A DNA stretch of 64,000 nucleotides from assembly GCF_024170225.1 (NCBI RefSeq), contig NZ_JALJXU010000004.1:186001-250000 (forward strand), read 5' to 3'. The notes under the pieces were generated by a model. The model had not been told where the DNA came from, did not search any database, and was given only the letters and a program-made list of their open reading frames with translations. The DNA is from Streptococcus gallinaceus. GTDB lineage: Bacteria > Bacillota > Bacilli > Lactobacillales > Streptococcaceae. Position numbers and translations under genes: made by a program. Positions 57,424-64,000 of this stretch are shown here, piece after piece (position 1 is the stretch's first letter; every line of letters begins with the position of its first letter).

Positions 57424-58092
57424 ATGATAAATTGGCAGGCTGTTTTTGACCCGCGACTGGCAGTGGAAGCTGTCCCTAAAATATTGGAAGGACTTCCATT
57501 CACCCTATCCTTGTCTCTAATTGGTTTCGGCTTGGGGACTTTCTTCGGCTTTTTTGTGGCTCTGATGCGCATGTCCCACATTCCACCCCTGCGCTGGTTG
57601 GCGACTCTCCATGTCTCCTTGATGCGTGGGATTCCGCTTATGGTTTTGCTCTTTTTCATCTATTTTGGGCTCCCGTTTATGGGAATTGAGTTGGATGCGG
57701 TCACTTCTAGTATCCTTGCTTTTACCTCTATGTCCAGTGCCTATATTTCAGAAATTATCCGCTCATCCTTGAAGGCTGTGGATAACGGGCAATGGGAAGC
57801 GGCCAAGTCTCTGGGCTTGAAAACATCTATTATTTACAGAAAAGTGATTATTCCTCAGGCTTTTCGGATTGCCTTGCCTCCGTTGAGCAATGTCTTGCTG
57901 GATATGGTCAAGTCAACGTCTTTGACGGCTATGATTACAGTGCCAGAGATTTTCAATAAAGCCAAAATTGTCGGTGGGGCCAAGTCGGATTACATGACGG
58001 TCTACATCTGCGTAGCCCTGATTTATTGGGTGATTTGTACTCTCTACGCTTGGGGCCAAGAACGATTGGAAAAGCGATTGGCAACTTATTAA
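57424..58092 (+). CDS. Amino-acid ABC transporter permease
   Basis: A 222-residue HisM/GlnP-type membrane subunit with about five helices. The conserved EAA loop is YISEIIRSSLKAVDNGQWEAAKSLGLKTS, where it docks the ATPase. GGAG ribosome site; the start follows the hairpin behind the binding protein gene. No ATP-binding subunit is encoded here, so an ATPase from elsewhere must energise it. Confidence 0.88.
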   Translation: MINWQAVFDPRLAVEAVPKILEGLPFTLSLSLIGFGLGTFFGFFVALMRMSHIPPLRWLATLHVSLMRGIPLMVLLFFIYFGLPFMGIELDAVTSSILAFTSMSSAYISEIIRSSLKAVDNGQWEAAKSLGLKTSIIYRKVIIPQAFRIALPPLSNVLLDMVKSTSLTAMITVPEIFNKAKIVGGAKSDYMTVYICVALIYWVICTLYAWGQERLEKRLATY

Positions 58093-58096
58093 AAAA

Positions 58097-58121
58097 TAAA
58101 AGGACTAACTTAGTCCTTTTT
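58097..58121. terminator. Bidirectional terminator between permease and TDT transporter
   Basis: AAAAGGACT-AACTT-AGTCCTTTTTT, overlapping the stop codon of the converging gene. Confidence 0.85.
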
Positions 58122-58982
58122 TGTATATACATAATTCAGATAATGAAGAGCAACAAGTCCAACGATGCCGGTGGCAAAGATGATTTCCGCATAGGCTAGA
58201 GGTGTCAGGGCTGGCTGAGTGTTGCCTAGATAGGCGAGGCTACCAAATAAAGCTGTCGCTGTCGAGACAGACGGGAAGGTCATGCCAGACCAAGTCGGAC
58301 TAAAAGGGTGTTGGAAAGTTGTCCGCAGGAGGAAAATGGTTCCGATATAAAAGATTTGAGAGAGACAAAGCAAAGGAAGAATAGCCCAGGAAATCTTGAG
58401 AGCCAATGCACCTAGCAACAACAAGGATGCTGGAGCAGCTAAAATGGCAAGGTTGAGTCGATTTGCAGCTGGAATAGGAATTTTCTTCAATCGATAGAGG
58501 ACGGACGGTAGCAGTACTAGGTAGCTAATGAGCCCAACTATCCAGCAAAACCAACCGAGGGGGCCAGTGCCGATTTGTGGAGCGATGATGGCTCCTGCTG
58601 CCAGACCAACATAGACGATGTACCAGCTAGGATAGAGGTCATCTAGTCGACTCTTTTTCCAGATAAGCACTGTAAAGTAGGCCATAAATCCAAGGTGGAT
58701 GATAAAACCGATATACCAAAAAACTGGAATACGCGGCCCAGCTAGCATCATAGCCATGGCTAAAGTTGGCAGGCTAGAAGTCGGTAAACTTTGCTTCAGT
58801 AAAAGCTGTAGTTCAGCTGGGTAGGTGACTATTTTGATGAGGATAGCCAGGAAAAGGCATCCAGCTATCACAAAAAGAATGCTAGAGACCATTGCGATGA
58901 AGTTCTTCATAAGGTTGCTGAGTGCAACGATACCCAGTAACAGCCCTGTGCTTGCAAATGGAAGTGCCTGTATCTTTTTCAC
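58110..58982 (-). CDS. TDT-family transporter (TehA/SLAC1-like)
   Basis: A 290-residue membrane protein with about ten hydrophobic helices and the TDT/SLAC1 pattern (PFASTGLLLGIVALSNLM at the N-terminus, PTWSGMTFPSVSTATALFG in the seventh-eighth helix region). The family contains tellurite-resistance TehA and anion channels; the substrate here is unknown. A GTG start at 58982 follows AGGGAG; an ATG further upstream would overlap perR. It is 11 bases downstream of perR, so it is co-transcribed. Confidence 0.78.
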   Translation of the reverse strand: MKKIQALPFASTGLLLGIVALSNLMKNFIAMVSSILFVIAGCLFLAILIKIVTYPAELQLLLKQSLPTSSLPTLAMAMMLAGPRIPVFWYIGFIIHLGFMAYFTVLIWKKSRLDDLYPSWYIVYVGLAAGAIIAPQIGTGPLGWFCWIVGLISYLVLLPSVLYRLKKIPIPAANRLNLAILAAPASLLLLGALALKISWAILPLLCLSQIFYIGTIFLLRTTFQHPFSPTWSGMTFPSVSTATALFGSLAYLGNTQPALTPLAYAEIIFATGIVGLVALHYLNYVYTKKD

Positions 58983-58993
58983 ATCTTGTCTCC

Positions 58994-59434
58994 CTATTTT
59001 GAAGAACAATCGGGGCAAATGCCGTAGGCTGTGGTGACTTCGCGAGTAATTTTGTAACCGGACAGTTGCTCGATTTCTGACTCAGCAGAAGGCATGTCCA
59101 ATTCAATATCGGTAATTTTTCCGCAGGTTTCACAGATGACATTGAGGTGGTCGTGACCCATGAAGTCGTAATAGGTTGTCGCATCCTTGTAACGCTTGAT
59201 TTCCGATACGAATCCGTGGTCTACAAGCACCTTCAGATTGTTGTAGACGGTAGCTAGGCTCATGTTTGGAAATTGCGGATGCAGTGCAGTGTAAATCATA
59301 TCAGCGCTAGGATGGTCGGGGCTGTCAATCAAAAATTGAAGGACAGCCTTGCGTGTCTCAGTGATTCGGATGCCTTGTGTTTTAAGATAAGAAATGACGT
59401 CTTGAAAGACCTCTGTTCGTGTATGGGGAGCCAT
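58994..59434 (-). CDS. perR: PerR-type Fur-family peroxide/metal regulator
   Basis: A 146-residue Fur protein. N-terminal winged helix with [23 protein letters not shown] and [18 protein letters not shown]; the structural zinc site is Cys101, Cys104, Cys140, Cys143. Regulatory metal ligands align as His41, Asp90, His96 and Asp109; the position equal to His93 of Bacillus PerR is asparagine (98), as I recall it also is in other streptococcal PerR. It would control peroxide and metal genes, probably including the TDT transporter behind it. Confidence 0.88.
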   Translation of the reverse strand: MAPHTRTEVFQDVISYLKTQGIRITETRKAVLQFLIDSPDHPSADMIYTALHPQFPNMSLATVYNNLKVLVDHGFVSEIKRYKDATTYYDFMGHDHLNVICETCGKITDIELDMPSAESEIEQLSGYKITREVTTAYGICPDCSSK

Positions 59435-59476
59435 TGCGCAACTCCTTTTTCTAGTTTTTCTAGGTGTTTTTTCTGT

Positions 59477-59482
59477 TATTAT
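59477..59482 (-). promoter_or_regulatory. -10 box of perR
   Basis: TATAAT on the minus strand, about 43 bases before the ATG. An AT-rich region around it only loosely resembles a Per box. Confidence 0.45.
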
Positions 59483-59544
59483 ACACTATTTAGTTAGGAA
59501 AAGCGAATCTTCATCTGGTCTAGGACAGATAGAGTCTATTTTAC

Positions 59545-59573
59545 TTGTACTCAGCTCTCGCCTAAGCTACAAT
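59545..59573 (+). promoter_or_regulatory. Promoter of truA operon
   Basis: TTGTAC, 17-base spacer, TACAAT. The -10 box ends 6 bases before the truA ATG, so transcription should start at or next to the A of the start codon. Confidence 0.7.
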
Positions 59574-59579
59574 CTAATT

Positions 59580-60326
59580 ATGGTAAGATACAAAGCAATT
59601 ATTTCCTATGATGGGACAGATTTTTCAGGATTTCAACGTCAGCCTCATTGCCGTACAGTGCAAGAGGAAATTGAAAAGACGCTTTTGCGCTTAAATAGCG
59701 GTCAGGCGGTGACTATACACGGTGCGGGTCGAACAGATGCGGGTGTTCATGCTTATGGGCAGGTCATTCATTTTGACTTACCGCAGGCGCGTGATGTGGA
59801 AAAGTTGCGCTTTGGGCTGGATACACAATGCCCGGAGGATATTGACATTGTGTCTGTAGAGCAGGTTTCGGATGATTTTCATGCTCGGTACAATCCACAC
59901 AGTAAAACCTATGAGTTTTTGGTGGATATCGGTCGTCCTAAAAACCCTATGATGCGCCATTACGCTACCCATTATCCCTATCCAGTTGCATTTGAATCAA
60001 TGCGGGTAGCTATCAAAGACCTAGTTGGAACCCATGATTTTACTGGTTTTACTGCAGCCGGAACTAGTGTGGAAAATAAGGTCCGTACGATCTATCGAGC
60101 AGACATTCGTTTTGATGAGGAGCGCCAGTTTTTGATTTTCACTTTTACGGGAAATGGCTTTCTTTATAAGCAAGTTCGAAATATGGTGGGAACTCTCTTG
60201 AAAATCGGGAATGGACGGATGCCGGTTGAGCAGATTCAGAAGATTTTAGAAGCTAAAAATCGTGACTTGGCGGGTCCGACCGCAGCAGGGAATGGCTTGT
60301 ATTTGAAGGAGATTATCTATGAGTAA
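59580..60326 (+). CDS. truA: tRNA pseudouridine(38-40) synthase TruA
   Basis: A 248-residue enzyme that makes pseudouridine in the anticodon arm. The catalytic aspartate is in [65 protein letters not shown] and [16 protein letters not shown] are conserved. There is no ribosome site before ATG 59580, whereas a promoter lies right upstream: a probable leaderless mRNA. The next gene overlaps by 8 bases, opening a four-gene operon. Confidence 0.95.
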   Translation: MVRYKAIISYDGTDFSGFQRQPHCRTVQEEIEKTLLRLNSGQAVTIHGAGRTDAGVHAYGQVIHFDLPQARDVEKLRFGLDTQCPEDIDIVSVEQVSDDFHARYNPHSKTYEFLVDIGRPKNPMMRHYATHYPYPVAFESMRVAIKDLVGTHDFTGFTAAGTSVENKVRTIYRADIRFDEERQFLIFTFTGNGFLYKQVRNMVGTLLKIGNGRMPVEQIQKILEAKNRDLAGPTAAGNGLYLKEIIYE

Positions 60327-61089
60327 ACCGATTTTAGCAATCTCAGGAAATGATATTTTTTCCGGTGGTGGTCTGCATGCAGACTTGACGACCTATGCCC
60401 GCGAACAGTTGCATGGATTTGTAGCTGTGACCTGTTTGACACGGATGACGGACAAGGGATTTGATGTGGTTCCGATTGATGCTGGCATTGTTGCTGACCA
60501 GCTGGCTAGTCTCAAGGATGTAGATTTTGCAGCTATAAAAATTGGTCTCCTTCCAACGGTTGAGGTTGCGGATGTGGCTTTGGCCTTTGTCAAAAACCAT
60601 GCTGATCGTCCGGTGGTTTTGGATCCAGTCTTGGTTTGCAAGGAAACTCACGACTTGGAAGTCAGCCGCTTGCGCGATGAGTTGCTAAAATTCCTCCCTT
60701 ACACGACCATCGTCACGCCAAACTTGGTAGAAGCGCAGATTTTGATGCAAATGGATATTCAAACGGTTGAGGACATGAAGTTAGCCGCTGAAAAATTACA
60801 CACTTTGGGAGCCAAGTATGTGGTCGTTAAAGGTGGTAATCGTCTACAAAAAGCCCAAGCTATCGATGTTTTTTATGATGGTAAGGAATTTCAAGTCTTG
60901 ACCTATCCGGTTTTGGAGACGAATAATGTCGGAGCGGGCTGTACTTTTGCTTCTAGTATTGCTGCGAAGTTGGCTCTAGGAATGCCGATTGACCGTGCGG
61001 TTGTAGAAGCCAAGGAGTTTGTCTATCAGGCTATTGCACAAGCCGACCAGTACGGTGTTAACCAACAGTTTAGGAGGGAATATGACTAA
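60319..61089 (+). CDS. pdxK: Pyridoxine/hydroxymethylpyrimidine kinase (PdxK/ThiD family)
   Basis: A 256-residue ribokinase-fold kinase. [21 protein letters not shown] at the N-terminus, [11 protein letters not shown] in the middle and the catalytic loop [20 protein letters not shown] near the end. It phosphorylates vitamin B6 or hydroxymethylpyrimidine; this family is hard to split by sequence, and no thiamine synthesis genes are nearby. AAGGAGA ribosome site inside truA. The vitamin-type ECF transporter subunit follows with an 8-base overlap, so uptake and kinase steps are coupled. Confidence 0.82.
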   Translation: MSKPILAISGNDIFSGGGLHADLTTYAREQLHGFVAVTCLTRMTDKGFDVVPIDAGIVADQLASLKDVDFAAIKIGLLPTVEVADVALAFVKNHADRPVVLDPVLVCKETHDLEVSRLRDELLKFLPYTTIVTPNLVEAQILMQMDIQTVEDMKLAAEKLHTLGAKYVVVKGGNRLQKAQAIDVFYDGKEFQVLTYPVLETNNVGAGCTFASSIAAKLALGMPIDRAVVEAKEFVYQAIAQADQYGVNQQFRREYD

Positions 61090-61555
61090 CAAAAAAACAC
61101 AGGAATTAAGTCGCATTGCTATTTTGACAGCCCTGACCATTGTCCTGGGTATGTTTGTTAAACTCCCGACTGCGACTGGAGTTGTAACTCTATTGGACGC
61201 AGGTATCTTTTTCACCGCCTTTTACATAGGAGGACGCCAAGGGGCTATTGTAGGTGGTCTGTCAGCCTTTCTATTTGACCTTTTGTCTGGCTATCCTCAA
61301 TGGATGTTGATTAGCCTTGTGGCGCATGGTGGTCAAGGTTATCTGGCGGGGATGACTGGGAAGAAACGCCCTTTGGGCTTGGCTAGCGCTACGTTCTTTA
61401 TGGTGGCAACTTATCTCCTCGCCTCTAGTGTGATGAATGGCCTTGGCGCAGCTCTGGCAGAAGTAGTGGCCAATACCATGCAAAATATAGTTGGTATGAC
61501 GGCGGGTTATCTCCTATATCAAGCTTTCATCCGTGTGACTAGAAAGAAGGATTAA
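61082..61555 (+). CDS. ECF transporter S component
   Basis: A 157-residue membrane protein with about five to six helices, similar to ECF-type vitamin-binding S components (ELSRIAILTALTIVLGMFVKL, DAGIFFTAFYIGGRQGAIVGGLSAFLFDLLSGY). It captures the vitamin and depends on a shared EcfA/EcfT module encoded elsewhere. AGGAGG ribosome site. Context with the kinase points to pyridoxine or a pyrimidine precursor of thiamine. Confidence 0.82.
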   Translation: MTNKKTQELSRIAILTALTIVLGMFVKLPTATGVVTLLDAGIFFTAFYIGGRQGAIVGGLSAFLFDLLSGYPQWMLISLVAHGGQGYLAGMTGKKRPLGLASATFFMVATYLLASSVMNGLGAALAEVVANTMQNIVGMTAGYLLYQAFIRVTRKKD

Positions 61556-62119
61556 ATGGATCTGACAACCCTTGCTCAGGAAACGCGAGCGCTTATCATT
61601 GAAATTCTTGAAAAATCAGCTGTTCAAGCTGGACAAATTTTTGTGCTGGGCTTGTCTTCAAGTGAAGTCCTCGGAGGGCACATTGGACAAGATTCGAGTA
61701 TAGAAATCGGAGAAACGATTGTCTCAACGATTCTCGCAGAAACGAAAAAACGAGGTATTTTCTTAGCTGTTCAAGGTTGTGAACACCTCAATCGAGCCTT
61801 GGTGGTGGAGCGTGAACTGGCTCTTCAAAAAGACTTAGAAATCGTCAACGTTCTTCCCAGTCTGCATGCAGGTGGTTCGGGTCAATTAGCTGCCTTCAAA
61901 TTCATGAAAGACCCTGTTGAGGTAGAGTTTATCACAGCGCAAGCTGGATTGGACATTGGGGATACGGCCATTGGCATGCACATCAAGCATGTACAGGTGC
62001 CGATTCGCCCTGCTAAAAGGGAATTGGGAGGTGCACATGTAACAGCCTTGGCAAGCCGTTCAAAGCTGATTGGTGGAGCGCGAGCTCTCTATCAGACAGA
62101 TGATACTCGCAAGTTGTGA
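61556..62119 (+). CDS. DUF436/TIGR01440 family protein (YwlG-like)
   Basis: A 187-residue soluble protein of the TIGR01440 family ([56 protein letters not shown]). Function unknown. Its ATG directly follows the stop of the ECF gene (TAAATG), so it is the fourth gene of the truA operon. A cysteine and histidines in VQGCEHLNR are conserved-looking but their role is unknown. Confidence 0.85.
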   Translation: MDLTTLAQETRALIIEILEKSAVQAGQIFVLGLSSSEVLGGHIGQDSSIEIGETIVSTILAETKKRGIFLAVQGCEHLNRALVVERELALQKDLEIVNVLPSLHAGGSGQLAAFKFMKDPVEVEFITAQAGLDIGDTAIGMHIKHVQVPIRPAKRELGGAHVTALASRSKLIGGARALYQTDDTRKL

Positions 62120-62300
62120 AGGCGTATTTTTAGTTGACTTATTTATTTATTGTAAAGTAAGTACGAAGAAAGGTGGAATTGAAACGTCGCTTGGCTAATA
62201 AAGGAAAAGGAGGGGAAATTTTAAAAGGTCAGATTTCAATTCTAGTATAGTTGCTTTTGGGAATAAAACTTTTAGCTAATAGATTAAAAAGAGCCTTACT
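62120..62300. other. AT-rich non-coding region before the decayed gene
   Basis: No open frame with a ribosome site. A 9-base inverted repeat GAATTGAAA (62176-62184) / TTTCAATTC (62234-62242) and a purine-rich AAGGAGGGG without a start codon behind it suggest remains of a former gene or element end. Confidence 0.3.
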
Positions 62301-62966
62301 ATGAAAAAAGTTTTTATCAGTGCAATATTGCTATTATCTATTTTTTGTCAAAAAAATGTTTTTGCAGCGACACCTAAAAAAATTATAGAACCGACAAGTA
62401 TAACAAATATTGGTCTGGAACAGGTCAAGTTTTACCTGAGGGAGGCTTTATCTTTAAGGATAACGGGGATTCTAACTTTGATTCGTCACTTATAGAAACT
62501 AATCGCGGGACTTTAATGGCTTATAAGGACTATTTAAAACGTGATATGGTTGATACCTCTCTAGGATTCGTTGAATTTCCTTTTTGGCGAGCAGCTTCTC
62601 CAGATAAAGCTGTCTAACATCCTAAAATTTTGGCAGCGGGAGAGTCGTATGCATCACAACCGTTTTACGAATCAGGATGGCGTTTTTCAGAATACAAGTT
62701 TGAAGCTGCTCAGGGGACAGGGACTTGGCTTCTTTGGACAGCGGTTGGTAATGGTGGTGTTGTAGGTAATGAATATGAAGCGTATAGAACCTATCAGACG
62801 AAACAGTCAATTGGTAGAGCAAAGTTGGGGGAATGGAGAGTCGCGATATGTTAATGGACAGGGATCTTGGCTTTTCTTTTATACTTACAATCCAGCTAAG
62901 GGTTCTAGATATGTTGTATCACATAGTAGAAATGAGATGAAAAGCCTTATTTCATCGTGTTTCTAG
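62301..62966 (+). pseudogene. Decayed secreted protein of unknown function
   Basis: A good signal peptide (KKVFISAILLLSIF, ending VFAATP) is followed by a frameshift near 62410. The readable protein then continues in the next frame (WSGTGQVLPEGGFIFKDNG to SPDKAV), hits a TAA at 62615-62617, resumes in the same frame (HPKILAAGESYASQ, FYESGWRFSEYKFEAAQGTG, WLLWTAVGNGG), and shifts again near 62830 to GESRYVNGQGSWLFFYTYN, ending at 62964-62966. At least three lesions. The family is not recognised. Confidence 0.75.
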
Positions 62967-62982
62967 CAATTGGGTTCATCAT

Positions 62983-63002
62983 TTACTGACTTTTTTACTG
63001 AC
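62983..63002. repeat. Short direct repeat near the integrase end
   Basis: TTACTGAC at 62983-62990 and again at 62995-63002, between the decayed gene and the integrase stop. Possible arm-type or core recombination site; not tested. Confidence 0.35.
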
Positions 63003-63994
63003 TATATGGAATTTATAGCCTTTTCAAAGTAGGTTATAGATTCTTTTTCTTTGTCTTTCGATAGATGAGTGTAGACATTCAGTGTTGTAGAGATATTAGA
63101 GTGACCAAGTCTGTATTGTAATTCTTTTGGTGTGATTCCAGCATTTATCATGAGACTAGCATGAGTGTGACGGAAAGCGTGAAAGGTTAGGTTTGATAGT
63201 CCTATGGCTTCAAAGTGCTTTCGTAGTCGGTGTGCTAGGGTGTGCTGGAGCGGGTATTCTTTTGTTCCAGTTGAAAATACAGTTTTGAATGGCGTTCCTA
63301 ATTCTTTGAATTTTGCGGATTGTCGTGCTTTATACAATCGTAGCAGTAGAACCGTTTTAGGGTCTATACTAATAATACGGATACCAGCTTGACTTTTTGG
63401 AGTTGTTACTTTTCTGTTTTGCTGCAGTGTTTTAGAGATTGATACTGTTCCTGTCTCTAAGTCAATATCAGACCATTCCAGGGCGCAGCATTCGCCAACC
63501 CTTGCTCCTGTGGCAATCATAAACTTATAAAGTACCTTGTCATAGAAATCTCCGTAGGTGTTGGGGAGAGTTTCCAGATAGTCTAAAAAGAGTTTTAGCT
63601 CATTGGATTCAAGGTGCTTTTTGATTGCTGGGGTCGGTTTTCGTCTTGGTATGATAATATCTACACATGGATTAGTTGGCAATAAGTTAAGCGATACACC
63701 AAATGTCAATATTCGCTTGTTTAGGGCGTGTAATTCGTTATACTTTTTATAAGGTCTACCAGTTCCTGTGTTATAGTTTACCGCCCAAGTGTTGACGGTT
63801 CGTTGTATGATGGTTTTGCTGAGTTTGTCTAGGCGTATAGCACCGAACGCAGGTAGAAGATAGTTTTTAATTTGTGCTTTGATGAGTTGTAAGCTATGAT
63901 ATTTATAGGACGGAGCTACATTATCAAGCCAAAGCGCGACTAATTCAGAATAGTTTTTGACGTTAGCGCCTTTTATTCTTGTACATCCCGACAT
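63002..63994 (-). CDS. int: Tyrosine site-specific integrase (5' end outside window)
   Basis: At least 330 residues of a phage/ICE-type integrase. A core-binding SAM-like domain (about 10-105, VKNYSELVALWLDNV) is followed by the catalytic domain (about 125-325) with the complete tyrosine-recombinase set Arg165 (GARVGE), Lys200, His272 and Arg275 (HAFRH), His298 (LGHSN) and Tyr308. The usual N-terminal arm-binding domain (about 60 residues) would lie past the right window edge, so the ATG at 63994 is probably internal. It is transcribed outward to the left, as at the end of many integrated elements. Confidence 0.9.
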   Translation of the reverse strand: MSGCTRIKGANVKNYSELVALWLDNVAPSYKYHSLQLIKAQIKNYLLPAFGAIRLDKLSKTIIQRTVNTWAVNYNTGTGRPYKKYNELHALNKRILTFGVSLNLLPTNPCVDIIIPRRKPTPAIKKHLESNELKLFLDYLETLPNTYGDFYDKVLYKFMIATGARVGECCALEWSDIDLETGTVSISKTLQQNRKVTTPKSQAGIRIISIDPKTVLLLRLYKARQSAKFKELGTPFKTVFSTGTKEYPLQHTLAHRLRKHFEAIGLSNLTFHAFRHTHASLMINAGITPKELQYRLGHSNISTTLNVYTHLSKDKEKESITYFEKAINSI

Positions 63995-64000
63995 GATCCA

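Noticed and set aside
58110-58982. Tellurite resistance protein
   Set aside because: TehA is only one member of the TDT family; no tehB or other evidence for tellurite, so only the family name is used.
62176-62242. Inverted repeat GAATTGAAA/TTTCAATTC as the end of an insertion sequence
   Set aside because: Only 9 bases, no transposase remnant and no target duplication seen; noted as non-coding sequence only.

Overview
The window is a 64 kb piece of a low-GC Gram-positive chromosome. The gene content and order point to a streptococcus, most likely Streptococcus suis or a close relative. The evidence is the HrcA/CtsR stress operons with CIRCE and CtsR boxes, the mevalonate pathway (mvaK1-mvaD-mvaK2-fni), fused GshF, streptococcal PurR, and rpmG-secE-nusG. 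This identification rests on recalled family knowledge, not on a search.

Layout. 1-6134: rRNA methyltransferases (rsmA, cut by the window edge, then rlmA), tRNA-Ser and tRNA-Leu on the minus strand, and an rsgA-rpe-thiN-rmuC-yhaM run. 6228-9000: purR, then an RluA-type pseudouridine synthase and a flavodoxin/ferredoxin-NADP reductase on the minus strand. 9063-14632: pbp2A, rpmG, secE, nusG, tRNA-Cys(-), rpsB, tsf. 14705-20952: an MFS transporter, a thioredoxin-like protein, the ctsR-clpC-acetyltransferase stress operon, nadR. 21023-22529: a glycerol kinase gene broken by one extra base. 22662-27351: dusB, hslO, gshF and an Rrf2 regulator on the minus strand. 27489-35711: an NmrA-type reductase with a DsbA-like protein, purA, a DUF2200 protein, a TetR-type regulator, oleate hydratase, a membrane protein, DUF2316, a decayed MFS gene and yajC. 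36028-41904: mevalonate genes, an ACT protein and UPF0210. 42206-45360: an LdcB-like carboxypeptidase, a TlpA-like thioredoxin, a histidine phosphatase and a PadR/DUF2812 pair. 45378-50618: two CIRCE elements and hrcA-grpE-dnaK-dnaJ. 50630-54872: a catabolite-controlled, antitermination-controlled sugar operon (LicT-type regulator, galactitol-type PTS IIA/IIB/IIC, a small membrane protein and a RhaD-type aldolase). 54953-59434: an amidase, an amino-acid ABC binding protein and permease without an ATPase gene, a TDT-family transporter and PerR-type Fur. 59580-62119: truA-pdxK-ECF S component-DUF436. 62301-63994: a decayed secreted-protein gene and a tyrosine integrase that runs off the right edge, probably the left end of an integrated element.

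Most of the window is conserved core genome. The accessory or unusual material is the PTS-RhaD operon, the right-hand integrase boundary, three pseudogenes, a family of intergenic repeats with at least three copies (about 22.5, 42.0 and 49.2 kb), and several genes whose -10 box lies 6-7 bases from the start codon, suggesting leaderless transcripts. The strongest candidate for an undescribed system is the 50.6-54.9 kb operon. It has a PTS and a ketose-1-phosphate aldolase but no isomerase or kinase, so the PTS may itself make the aldolase substrate. No CRISPR array, rRNA operon or complete insertion sequence was seen.
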